Shown here in pieces: positions 33,946 to 41,718 of a stretch of DNA of 64,000 bases. The notes below the pieces were generated by a model that searched no databases, was not told where the DNA came from, and worked only from the letters and a program-made list of their open reading frames with translations. Each line of letters opens with the position of its first letter. Positions within the stretch are counted from its first letter, which is position 1. The position numbers and the translations under genes are program-made. Source of the DNA: a virus; the IMG/VR virus record IMGVR_UViG_3300037010_003311, positions 62,001 through 126,000 of that record; one strand, written 5' to 3'.

Positions 33946-34218
33946 ATGGCAACAGATGATAAAAAGCAGCAATCGGAAAATGAAAATTCCGGTTCGTATG
34001 CATCATACTATGATATCAATCCAGCTTGGGGATCATTACAAGATGTTATAGAAGATAGAAAATTAAACTACGCTCAAGGTAACATTTTAAAAGCGGCTTT
34101 TACATTTAATATTGGTCGTCATGATGGAACAGATGAAATTCGCGATTTAGAAAAAATAATCTATTTCGCACAAAGAGAATTAAATCGCATAAAAGGAGAG
34201 GGAAAATGCAAGGTATGA
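33946..34218 (+). CDS. DUF3310 protein, 90 aa
   Basis: I chose ATG 33946 (MATDDKKQQ) after GGGAG; an earlier ATG at 33892 lies inside the preceding gene without such a site. YYDINPAWGSLQDVIEDRKL, GNILKAAFTFN, then DLEKIIYFAQREL match DUF3310 (Y...G-N-x-x-K...DL-x-K-x-x-Y-L), a common small phage protein of unknown biochemical function, sometimes called nucleotide-kinase-like. It overlaps the next gene by 13 nt. Confidence 0.65.
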   Translation: MATDDKKQQSENENSGSYASYYDINPAWGSLQDVIEDRKLNYAQGNILKAAFTFNIGRHDGTDEIRDLEKIIYFAQRELNRIKGEGKCKV

Positions 34219-34778
34219 AACAAACCCTTTCACCGAACGAAGGGGTTGTTCAAGATTACAATGATAAAGAAATAGTACAAAATAAAGATGGGTTAGTCCC
34301 ATCTTTTCCTGCCGAAGTTTTACAAGATCTTCAGCAATATAGTACTTATTCAATTAAAAACATTTTGGTTGCATCTATTATTTTTCTATTTATATTTAAT
34401 ATGAAACAACCAAAGATACAGCGAGTACTTAAAAAAATTACTAGAAGAGCAAAATATTTTCTTACTCAATATAGAAGCTTAAATTATAATACATTTAACT
34501 TCTTAGTAACTGAAGCGAGCGCTTTAAGCCAAAAGGCTTTAATACAAACAGCAACTAAAACTAGGGAGCCATTCTATATCATTAATCCATCCATCTTTTT
34601 AGAATTGTTAACTAAAAGATTACCAGATGTAATGAACGAACTGGCGATTCTTGAACGTGACTTAAAAGATTTAAAATCTTTTTATGGTACTGAAAAATAT
34701 AGTTTTCAAACCTTGACATTCACTAATCGTTATCTAGATCAATTAGAGCATTTCTTGGTAAATCTTAATAAAAATTAA
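34206..34778 (+). CDS. Single-pass membrane protein, 190 aa
   Basis: One hydrophobic segment (IKNILVASIIFLFIF, about 50-64) is followed by a basic stretch (KKITRRAKYFL), placing the long helical C-terminal part in the cytoplasm by the positive-inside rule. AGGAGAGGGAAA precedes the ATG. No family recognised. A strong AT hairpin follows the gene. Confidence 0.55.
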   Translation: MQGMKQTLSPNEGVVQDYNDKEIVQNKDGLVPSFPAEVLQDLQQYSTYSIKNILVASIIFLFIFNMKQPKIQRVLKKITRRAKYFLTQYRSLNYNTFNFLVTEASALSQKALIQTATKTREPFYIINPSIFLELLTKRLPDVMNELAILERDLKDLKSFYGTEKYSFQTLTFTNRYLDQLEHFLVNLNKN

Positions 34779-34783
34779 GTAAA

Positions 34784-34821
34784 TTTTAATTATATTTAGA
34801 TACTTATAAATATAATTAAAA
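34784..34821 (+). terminator. Perfect 15-bp all-AT hairpin
   Basis: TTTTAATTATATTTA (34784-34798) pairs without mismatch with TAAATATAATTAAAA (34807-34821) around GATACTTA. It fills most of the 65-nt gap. Its lack of G-C makes it a poor classical terminator; an operator or RNA processing site is possible. Confidence 0.45.
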
Positions 34822-34843
34822 ATAAAACTTTAGGTGGTAGCAA

Positions 34844-35185
34844 ATGGAGTTAAATTTAGTAAAACTGGTAACAGATTGGCTTAGTGAAAACGCGGCTTCT
34901 TTAGGTAAAGAGTTTGAGGTAGTGCCTCTATTAAATAAGATTGATGATAACGTTTATATGAGATACGAACAAGAACGGTATGATCAACCTATATACATAT
35001 TTGATCCTGAGTATAGTTATAGTGAACATGATTTTTGTAAATGTTGCGGTTATTTTGAACATAATGAATACGATAACAATCGTATTGGGTATTGCGCTAA
35101 GTATGGAGAGGATTTATCACCATTCACTAAAACGTGTAATAATCGAATTATTTTAAAATTATTAGATGATTCTAAGAATTATTAA
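34844..35185 (+). CDS. Small zinc-binding protein, 113 aa
   Basis: CKCCGYF (C-x-C-C), GYCAKYG and KTCNN give a C4-type cluster like that in the gene at 1358-1630. AGGTGG precedes the ATG. It ends in a TAATG overlap with the deacetylase-like gene. Function unknown. Confidence 0.55.
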   Translation: MELNLVKLVTDWLSENAASLGKEFEVVPLLNKIDDNVYMRYEQERYDQPIYIFDPEYSYSEHDFCKCCGYFEHNEYDNNRIGYCAKYGEDLSPFTKTCNNRIILKLLDDSKNY

Positions 35186-35763
35186 TGAGCCAAAAAATCA
35201 ATAAAAATATTTTGGCACTCCACGAGATAAACACTAATATCTTACAAAAATTAAAGACTGATAAAATTAATGGTATTAGCTATCAGGTCATTACTTTCGA
35301 CGATGGTTTATATTCACAATACTATTATTACAATCAGTTGCGCGAAATTTTTCCCTACACTACATTTATATATTTCATTAGTACTGATATTATAAACCAG
35401 GATGCAGATAATACCATTGTAGATATCAATTGTCATATGGCTCATACTCGGTACTTTGATAAAGGTGATTGTTCGGCATATATGACAATCACCCAAATTA
35501 AAAATTTAGCAGGTAGTAGGAATTGTATTATTGGAGGACATGGACATAAACATTATTTTCCCTCAATTGGAAAACATGGGCTTAAAAAGGATTATCAGAA
35601 TTGGAAAGATGATTTCCATTCTATGGAAAGATGGTTTAAAGATAATAATTTAGAATTAGATTATTATTGTTGTCCATATAATATTAAAAAAGATCTCTAT
35701 CTATTAGGGATTGGATTCAAAGGAGTAGTTTTTGCAGGAAATAGAACAAAAATTGATTTATAA
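35185..35763 (+). CDS. NodB-type polysaccharide deacetylase-like protein
   Basis: VITFDDGLY (motif 1, two catalytic Asp), IIGGHGHKHYF (motif 2, metal-binding H-x3-H type) and YYCCPYN (motif 3 position) mark the carbohydrate esterase 4 fold. Such enzymes remove N-acetyl groups from sugars. No signal peptide is visible, so the substrate is probably cytoplasmic or met during lysis or assembly; this is undetermined. At 192 residues it is a minimal domain. Confidence 0.65.
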   Translation: MSQKINKNILALHEINTNILQKLKTDKINGISYQVITFDDGLYSQYYYYNQLREIFPYTTFIYFISTDIINQDADNTIVDINCHMAHTRYFDKGDCSAYMTITQIKNLAGSRNCIIGGHGHKHYFPSIGKHGLKKDYQNWKDDFHSMERWFKDNNLELDYYCCPYNIKKDLYLLGIGFKGVVFAGNRTKIDL

Positions 35764-35995
35764 GGATGATGATTTAGTAACTCAATACGCTTGGATGATG
35801 GAACAGTTGCAAGGTATTAGAACAAGTATAAGAGAAACGATTATTGATATTAGTGGAGCTGACAATATTAAACTTTGTATGACTCTTTTTGATGATAACG
35901 AATCCTTGGGTAATGTTATAGAGCTTCTGGAGCAATTAATCGATGACCAGGTAGTAGTCACCGATGATAAAATTGAGGAATCAAAATGCAACTAG
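35732..35995 (+). CDS. Hypothetical protein, 87 aa, TTG start
   Basis: The frame starts with TTG at 35732, 7 nt after a perfect AAAGGAG. No ATG gives a comparable product. It overlaps the deacetylase-like gene by 32 nt and the next gene by 10. The product is acidic and helical (LGNVIELLEQLIDDQ). No family recognised. Confidence 0.5.
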   Translation: MQEIEQKLIYKDDDLVTQYAWMMEQLQGIRTSIRETIIDISGADNIKLCMTLFDDNESLGNVIELLEQLIDDQVVVTDDKIEESKCN

Positions 35996-36309
35996 ATATT
36001 CAGTTTTTTAATATTGAGGTAAATAAAAATAGTCTAACGTTTGAGTTATTAAAGCCGATACAGGAATTAAAGGAATATGAAGTCGATAATATCAATTTAG
36101 CAATAATGGAAGCATTATCACTATTAAATCCATTACTGGATATTCGGTTAGTACATAAAACTGAATTACCGATTGCGGTATGGTTATATTTAATTACTAT
36201 ACCAGACTATATGTCCAGATCTAAATTAATTATAACTACGCCAGAAAACTTAGACGATATTAAGCAAGTAGTTACTAATCGACCCAATCTTTTAATTATG
36301 AATCCGTAA
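35986..36309 (+). CDS. Hypothetical protein, 107 aa, last rightward gene
   Basis: A mixed alpha/beta protein (MQLDIQFFNIEV...ELPIAVWLYLITIPDYM). It overlaps the preceding gene by 10 nt. The stop codon falls within the first of a series of hairpins that end the rightward transcription unit. No family recognised. Confidence 0.5.
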   Translation: MQLDIQFFNIEVNKNSLTFELLKPIQELKEYEVDNINLAIMEALSLLNPLLDIRLVHKTELPIAVWLYLITIPDYMSRSKLIITTPENLDDIKQVVTNRPNLLIMNP

Positions 36310-36323
36310 GATTTTTCTTACGG
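36304..36323 (+). terminator. Hairpin over the stop codon of the last rightward gene
   Basis: CCGTAAGA (36304-36311) pairs with TCTTACGG (36316-36323) around TTTT. The TAA stop is in the left arm. It is followed by AGGATTTTATA, a weak T-run. Confidence 0.5.
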
Positions 36324-36333
36324 AGGATTTTAT

Positions 36334-36356
36334 ATAGTTATTTCTATATTAACTAT
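36334..36356 (-). promoter_or_regulatory. Palindromic TATAGAAATA motif in the convergent region
   Basis: ATAGTTA and TAACTAT enclose a loop containing the core (reads TATAGAAATA on the minus strand at 36339-36348). On that strand it points into the 3' end of the rightward genes, so if it is a promoter the product would be antisense. Confidence 0.4.
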
Positions 36357-36358
36357 TT

Positions 36359-36416
36359 AAACTTTTAGTAGTTATCAGTGGTATAGATTACTAACTGGTA
36401 ACTACTAAAAGTTTTT
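36359..36416 (+). terminator. 21-bp stem terminator closing the rightward gene block
   Basis: AAACTTTTAGTAGTTA (36359-36374) plus TCAGT pair with ACTGG plus TAACTACTAAAAGTTT (36399-36414) around a 14-nt loop, with one G-U. The stem runs into TTTTTATTT. It is the strongest Rho-independent terminator in the window, between converging operons. Confidence 0.8.
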
Positions 36417-36430
36417 ATTTGGAATTTTTT

Positions 36431-36480
36431 TTGTTTTTTTGGGCAGGAAAATAAATACGAGGCTTAGCCTCGTATTTATT
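36431..36480 (-). terminator. 14-bp stem-loop terminator of the leftward block, TTTTCCTG tail
   Basis: On the minus strand AATAAATACGAGGC pairs perfectly with GCCTCGTATTTATT around TAA, then reads TTTTCCTGCCCAAAAAAAC. It begins 7 nt after the tail-fibre stop and matches the hairpin-TTTCCTG-A-run element found elsewhere. Confidence 0.75.
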
Positions 36481-36486
36481 ATATGC

Positions 36487-38733
36487 TTATGCTATGAATT
36501 TATGAATTCCAATTTCTCTAAAATAAAATGGTTCATCATCGGTTGTTCTATCTATAGTAAAAGTTAAAAATCCATTACTATTTGCAATTAAACTTGCTGG
36601 TAATCTAGCTGCCATATAATTACTATACCTTTGCGAATTATAATGTTTAGCGAATGGATTTATGTAAGTAGTTCTTAATCTTTCAATCGGTTGTCCATTA
36701 CATTTTAAACTTGTATGTGAACCATTTTGCCAGTTATCTTTATGTCCTATAATATAGATCAAACGATCTTCTGTTTCGTTTAAATAATCAATTACTGGAA
36801 TACGAAAATTACTAGCTGTTGATCCAACAAAATAAGCTAGGTTATCACTATTCCAATTATCACTATTCCAGCCAATAGAATGTTCACTATTATTAATTGC
36901 CCAATATATACCACGTGCGGATATACTAGTATGTTTGAATGGATTCTTACTAAATGCAATTCCTGATATCCAATTATCACCAGGAACAAAAGTACCAGCT
37001 GAATCTTTATAAGTGCCACCATAAAGCGTTAGAGCTAAACAAGTTACATTATTTAAAATTATAGTTTTCTGATTATTTGGATTATTTTTATCTATCGGAA
37101 TTGGCACCCACTTATGATAAAATTGAGATGAATCAGTCATACCACCATCTGGGGTAAAAGTTATTAGATTTCGATAGCCACCAGCGTAACGAGCATAGTA
37201 CTCAGCAGAGTCAGCCGATCCAGTTCCAGCAGAAGTAGAGTGAAAAGTACCATAAAGGTTCACTCTATCATTAGTAACACGTAGCCAAACTATATCATAT
37301 TCTATTGGCATATTTACCTTGAAATCATGAATTGCTGAAGAACCATACTTAATTAGCTTTCTTTTATTCCATAATGTTGTAGCATATGATGTTTCATCAT
37401 ATTCGCTAGTCATATCACCTTTGGTAATAACCTGCTGGGTTTTAGCCGTGAATATATCGTGATAAATAATGCAATCATTTGCATTATAGGTATTATGTTT
37501 ATTATTCAATAAAAAGTCTATAGTATCCTGATATTTCTGCCATTTATCTTCATCTGCTTTTTGAATTGCACTAAATACATATGAAAGATTCGCAATCTGT
37601 AAACTAGTTGAGTTCAAAGTCACTGGTGCAGTTGGCGCAGTTGGTAAACCAGTTAAAGTTGGACTAACTAAAGTAGCGTACTTAGATGGATCAAAATTAT
37701 GAGTACCATAAAGTTCGTAGAAGTTATTTAAAAAATTTACATGAATCTTACTCGTTATACCATTACTAGTTTGAATAGTATCAAATCTAAACCCATGATC
37801 ATACGTAGTATTATTTATATCCGACTTAATACCAAAATCTGAACTTTTTAAAGTTGTATATGGTAACGCGTTGGGCACCGAATTAAAATTAAAATGATAA
37901 TTGGAATTAGTATTAGAATTAATAGAAGCTGGAATAAAAGTATCATCTACTTTATTATTCCATACAGTTATATCATTATCAGATACAAATCTATTCTTTG
38001 GAGTACTAGTTAAAGCATCAGTGCTTATAGTTGACCATGCTCGTTTGATCCTAGCATCGGAAGTTAAAGTAAAAGCATAATAAACATCGGTTGGATCAAA
38101 TGGTATTTGGTTGGCATTAGTAGTAACGACCTCTTGATCTTTTAATGTTAATTTTACTGTAATATCTTCTGTACCATCTAAAGCAAATGAATCCATAATA
38201 ATATTATTAGAACTGTCACCAACTATATTAATTGGAGCTAATAATTTATTAGCGCTATTAGCATTAGCATTAACTTGAACCAGACTCGAATTATTATGGT
38301 TCGGTGTAAATAGTTCAATCTTATTCAAATTACCATCTACCATAAGATTTAATTTATAACTATCGCTTCTAAGGTTAGTTGTAGCCAGTGTATTTATATA
38401 AGATTCAGTAATATTATCAATAATAAGATTTTTAGTTAAAACCTGGTCATTATTGATATTGGCAATGAATTCAGCATTGCCGTCTAACATTAAAATCTTA
38501 TTTGGTGTTTTAGTAATTACGAATTGGGATTGTATATTTTCAACTAACGCTTTTAAATAGTTAACTCTAGATACTAACTGATAGCTCTGAATATTAGCAC
38601 TATTACATTTTGTTATATCAACCTGATCATTAACTATATCATTAACAAACGCCCCGATATATGAATCTTGGTACATATGACAAACAATGTTATCGATCCA
38701 AGTCGTAAGATTACTCTCGTTAATATAAGCCAT
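36487..38733 (-). CDS. Tail fibre protein, 748 aa
   Basis: The central SPTLTGLPTAPTAPVTLNS is the phage fibre repeat (TLTGxPTAPTA) found in many tail fibres. The N-terminal 400 residues are Asn-rich and beta-like. The C-terminal 300 residues contain segments (FTPDGGMTDSSQFYHKW, NEIGIHKFIA) typical of receptor-binding tips. It would project from the baseplate and bind the host. It is the last gene of the leftward block, as tail fibres often are. Confidence 0.7.
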   Translation of the reverse strand: MAYINESNLTTWIDNIVCHMYQDSYIGAFVNDIVNDQVDITKCNSANIQSYQLVSRVNYLKALVENIQSQFVITKTPNKILMLDGNAEFIANINNDQVLTKNLIIDNITESYINTLATTNLRSDSYKLNLMVDGNLNKIELFTPNHNNSSLVQVNANANSANKLLAPINIVGDSSNNIIMDSFALDGTEDITVKLTLKDQEVVTTNANQIPFDPTDVYYAFTLTSDARIKRAWSTISTDALTSTPKNRFVSDNDITVWNNKVDDTFIPASINSNTNSNYHFNFNSVPNALPYTTLKSSDFGIKSDINNTTYDHGFRFDTIQTSNGITSKIHVNFLNNFYELYGTHNFDPSKYATLVSPTLTGLPTAPTAPVTLNSTSLQIANLSYVFSAIQKADEDKWQKYQDTIDFLLNNKHNTYNANDCIIYHDIFTAKTQQVITKGDMTSEYDETSYATTLWNKRKLIKYGSSAIHDFKVNMPIEYDIVWLRVTNDRVNLYGTFHSTSAGTGSADSAEYYARYAGGYRNLITFTPDGGMTDSSQFYHKWVPIPIDKNNPNNQKTIILNNVTCLALTLYGGTYKDSAGTFVPGDNWISGIAFSKNPFKHTSISARGIYWAINNSEHSIGWNSDNWNSDNLAYFVGSTASNFRIPVIDYLNETEDRLIYIIGHKDNWQNGSHTSLKCNGQPIERLRTTYINPFAKHYNSQRYSNYMAARLPASLIANSNGFLTFTIDRTTDDEPFYFREIGIHKFIA

Positions 38734-38743
38734 CTTTTACCCT

Positions 38744-39121
38744 TTAAAATTTAAGATATTGTTTTTTCCAAAAGGCCCAAAATTCTTTGTTTAATTCTAC
38801 TTCTGTATAATCGGTATCGAATATAACTTTTAACCAGATAGTACTTTTTTTACTCTCTTTAGTTAAATCTTCGGAGATTACTAAAATTCGATCTTGATTT
38901 ATAATAAGATTTGGGCCAAGTTTTATATACTTGTTTAATTTTTCATTTTTTAATGTTTCTAATAGTTTATCCGGTGTTATTTCAATTTTTAATTTTTTAA
39001 CTTTAATAATATTTCTAAATGTTATAAAAACTTCATTTTCTTTAATTTCGAAGAATGAAATATTATTTAAAAAAATATATTTACTTGAACCATCAACTTC
39101 GGTAACTTTTAATTGTTTCAT
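38744..39121 (-). CDS. Hypothetical protein, 125 aa
   Basis: A basic, beta-rich protein (LKVTEVDGSSKYIFLNNISFFEIKEN) placed just upstream of the tail fibre with a 10-nt gap. It may be a fibre-assembly or structural protein; no family recognised. Confidence 0.5.
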   Translation of the reverse strand: MKQLKVTEVDGSSKYIFLNNISFFEIKENEVFITFRNIIKVKKLKIEITPDKLLETLKNEKLNKYIKLGPNLIINQDRILVISEDLTKESKKSTIWLKVIFDTDYTEVELNKEFWAFWKKQYLKF

Positions 39122-39151
39122 TGAACATTCCTTTTTAATATTTTAGTTTAT

Positions 39152-39679
39152 TTAACCAAAGGTTGCATTAACAAGAGGACCACTATTTTTAGCTATAGTT
39201 CCAATTGTATGTATGAAAGCTTTTTCGGCTTCAATAAGTTCTGGAGCAGTGTCAAAATGCTCCAATATTATAATCCAGGTCTTTTGGTACTCAGCCCATG
39301 AACTTGGTAGATTCGGGTTATTATTTTCCATTATATGTTTATCTAATTCTTGGAATTTTTTAGTTTTAATTTGATTACCTAATTCACTATATGGTTCTTC
39401 TGAATCTTTACCTTTTAAAAATTCGGCTATGTGTTGGTTATGTCTATAACCATGATTGCTGGATGCTTTACCTATATAGAGTGGTTCATAACCAAATGTA
39501 AAACGTTTACCAAGTACGGTATAAGTAGTTTGAACTGGTTTAAATGGATCCAAATAACAATAGATATAAAATCTATGAACTTTTAAATCATGATAATTAT
39601 CTTTTGGTATAACTTTTTGAAAAGATAAATATTTTAATTGATTCACCCCTATTGGTACTGGTTTAGGTTTTTGTTGCAT
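39152..39679 (-). CDS. GIY-YIG-like nuclease, 175 aa
   Basis: FYIYCYLDP (about 37-45) and YEPLYIGKASS (about 65-75) followed by HNQHI correspond to the GIY...YIG motifs of the GIY-YIG nuclease fold. The YLDPxxP...YEPLYIGK variant is frequent in phages. Such proteins are often free-standing homing endonucleases. It interrupts the tail gene cluster, which fits a mobile gene. The catalytic Glu cannot be assigned by eye. Confidence 0.6.
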   Translation of the reverse strand: MQQKPKPVPIGVNQLKYLSFQKVIPKDNYHDLKVHRFYIYCYLDPFKPVQTTYTVLGKRFTFGYEPLYIGKASSNHGYRHNQHIAEFLKGKDSEEPYSELGNQIKTKKFQELDKHIMENNNPNLPSSWAEYQKTWIIILEHFDTAPELIEAEKAFIHTIGTIAKNSGPLVNATFG

Positions 39680-39701
39680 TATTTACCTTTCTTTTTTCGC
39701 A

Positions 39702-40223
39702 TTATTTTAGCATTTTTTCTAATTGAGCGCCCTCAAAGTTTTTCCCTAGATTTAGAAGTACTGTATGATCAGCAGCATTAATAGCCCAACAACGAATATA
39801 ATGCAACTGGTTAATAACTATATCTGTTATACATTTATATATATTTTGCATGTATATATCATTTTTCGAATTACCAGCTATACATATAGCTATGTAGTCT
39901 TCATAACCAGGTAGTGGAGTCTTGTAAGTGATTGGCCGACTCTGTATAGCAATATAATCCGTACCAACTAGTTCGATCCAATAATGCCACGGTGTAAAAT
40001 ACCCTTGCCAGTTTTTACGCTTTAATTCCATCTTAATATCATTAAATGTAAATTTAGCACTATCTAGGTTTATCAATTCCATTGGATAAAAAGGATTATT
40101 ATAACTATCAAATATAACTATTCCTTTTGGAGCAGTGGTAAGATTATTAGTTTTTTTAAAATCTTTTTCTACAGATAAATCATATTTAAAATGTTTAAAT
40201 GGGTCAAGTTGTAATTTTGTCAT
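39702..40223 (-). CDS. Hypothetical tail-region protein, 173 aa
   Basis: I chose the ATG at 40223 (MTKLQLDPFKHF) because AAGGAAT lies 9-10 nt upstream; the frame also opens at 40244. It overlaps the preceding gene by 20 nt. The middle has a hydrophobic strand pattern (YWIELVGTDYIAIQSRPI). No family recognised; a baseplate or tail role is guessed from position. Confidence 0.5.
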   Translation of the reverse strand: MTKLQLDPFKHFKYDLSVEKDFKKTNNLTTAPKGIVIFDSYNNPFYPMELINLDSAKFTFNDIKMELKRKNWQGYFTPWHYWIELVGTDYIAIQSRPITYKTPLPGYEDYIAICIAGNSKNDIYMQNIYKCITDIVINQLHYIRCWAINAADHTVLLNLGKNFEGAQLEKMLK

Positions 40224-41403
40224 ATTGTGGTATTCCTTGTTCAAATACTAGATCTATAATATTTTCAAAAATATTATAATAATCAAAATGGTTTAAACTT
40301 TTTTTGGTTGCTATCATAAGACCAGTACCAGCTTGGTTTGCTGGATACATTTTCTTTGTATCTATTGCATTGTTATAAGCGAGTTGTACTAGTTCCGTAT
40401 CGGCTCCAGCAACTAAAGCATTCCCTGTTAATAAGGTTCGTTGTAAAGCATTCGTTTCCGTAGATGAATTATATACTATAGCCACAGTACTAATAATTTT
40501 AATTATTTTATCAAAATTATCAACTGCACTGGCGCAAGCATCTATAAGTTTAACCCGTGCCATAATATTATCATGAATTAATGCATTAAATGTTGCGCAT
40601 CCAGTTTTAAGACTTTCGTAACTAAATACGCTATCGGGATTAATTAAAAAATTATTTTTATCTTCTGCTGTAGCCGAGGCATTAAAAATACCAAGTTCTT
40701 TAATAAAGTTTTTTAGATAGTTATTATAATCTTCAAATAAACCATTTGGTTCGGTAAATAATGAAGTACTATCTTTTAATCCGGGGAAAATAATAATTGG
40801 CTCAACGAAAGTACTATTACCATCTATATCCGTACCCATATAACCTTGAGTAAATCTTGGCTTCAAAAATGTGCCATCATTAATGGTTAAATAAAGATTA
40901 CCAACCGATACCATCATATTATTAGCATTACATATGTACGTATTAATTAGGTTGGTTTTAGCCGTATAATCCATTCCAAATTTTAATATTTTATCTTGGA
41001 AGGCTATAGCTTTGGTTACTAGAGTATTGAAGTTATCTAGTATTTGACCAATATTTAAAATACTAGTTATTTCTGGAATCCAATTATTACCAGTCACGAC
41101 ATCCTGCATTTCTACAGTTTTAACTATAGTATCATTTACCAACGTATAATCGATCTTAGGTACTTCAATACAGGTTTGTGTTTTATTCGACCAGTTAAAA
41201 CCACATACCTGTTCCATAACTGGTAAGGATTCAATCACTTGTCTATCTTTAATCAGTTGTAATTGATAAAGAAAATGATTAGGATCTGGTTGCCCACTAC
41301 TATCAGTTACAGATAAAAAATTACTATCTGCCCCAATGAAATCAAAATCTAAAAATGCTTTAGCTTCATTGAATTGAGTATTTATATCATAATCTGTTGC
41401 CAT
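40204..41403 (-). CDS. Hypothetical virion-associated protein, 399 aa
   Basis: Located between the PAAR tip and tail-fibre genes. The N-terminal part is Asp/Asn-rich. A central stretch (YNNYLKNFIKELGIFNASATAEDKNNF) and C-terminal helices follow. AAAAAGG precedes the ATG. No domain recognised. Its position suggests a baseplate component. Confidence 0.5.
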   Translation of the reverse strand: MATDYDINTQFNEAKAFLDFDFIGADSNFLSVTDSSGQPDPNHFLYQLQLIKDRQVIESLPVMEQVCGFNWSNKTQTCIEVPKIDYTLVNDTIVKTVEMQDVVTGNNWIPEITSILNIGQILDNFNTLVTKAIAFQDKILKFGMDYTAKTNLINTYICNANNMMVSVGNLYLTINDGTFLKPRFTQGYMGTDIDGNSTFVEPIIIFPGLKDSTSLFTEPNGLFEDYNNYLKNFIKELGIFNASATAEDKNNFLINPDSVFSYESLKTGCATFNALIHDNIMARVKLIDACASAVDNFDKIIKIISTVAIVYNSSTETNALQRTLLTGNALVAGADTELVQLAYNNAIDTKKMYPANQAGTGLMIATKKSLNHFDYYNIFENIIDLVFEQGIPQYDKITT

Positions 41404-41417
41404 TAAAAACCTTTTTA

Positions 41418-41708
41418 TTAATTAGTATATGATAATGGAGCAGTACCAAGAAGTATACCATTGCCACAACCAACTACTACAGAACCAGTTAATGCAACTG
41501 GTAATCCAGTGGAGAACTCCATAACTGAACCAGTAGTTATAACAGAAGAACCACAAGGAAATATTAGTACTGAACCAACAGTTGCAACCGGTAACCCGTT
41601 CTCCATATATAATGGAGACCCACTAATTACTAACCCAACCGCTGGATATGGATTTGGTGAACATACGCAAGTTCCAAATGCGGTCGAATTGACTAGCCCT
41701 AGATTCAT
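41418..41708 (-). CDS. PAAR-repeat spike-tip protein
   Basis: The 96-residue Gly/Ser/Val-rich chain has repeated segments (PAVGLVISGSPLYMENGLPV, GSVLIFPCG, GLPVALTGSVVVGCGNGIL) with no charged clusters, typical of PAAR proteins. These cap contractile-tail spikes with a metal-bound point that pierces the host envelope. Gene neighbours upstream in transcription are the giant baseplate protein and the spike-like protein, as expected. Confidence 0.7.
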   Translation of the reverse strand: MNLGLVNSTAFGTCVCSPNPYPAVGLVISGSPLYMENGLPVATVGSVLIFPCGSSVITTGSVMEFSTGLPVALTGSVVVGCGNGILLGTAPLSYTN

Positions 41709-41718
41709 AATTATTCCT

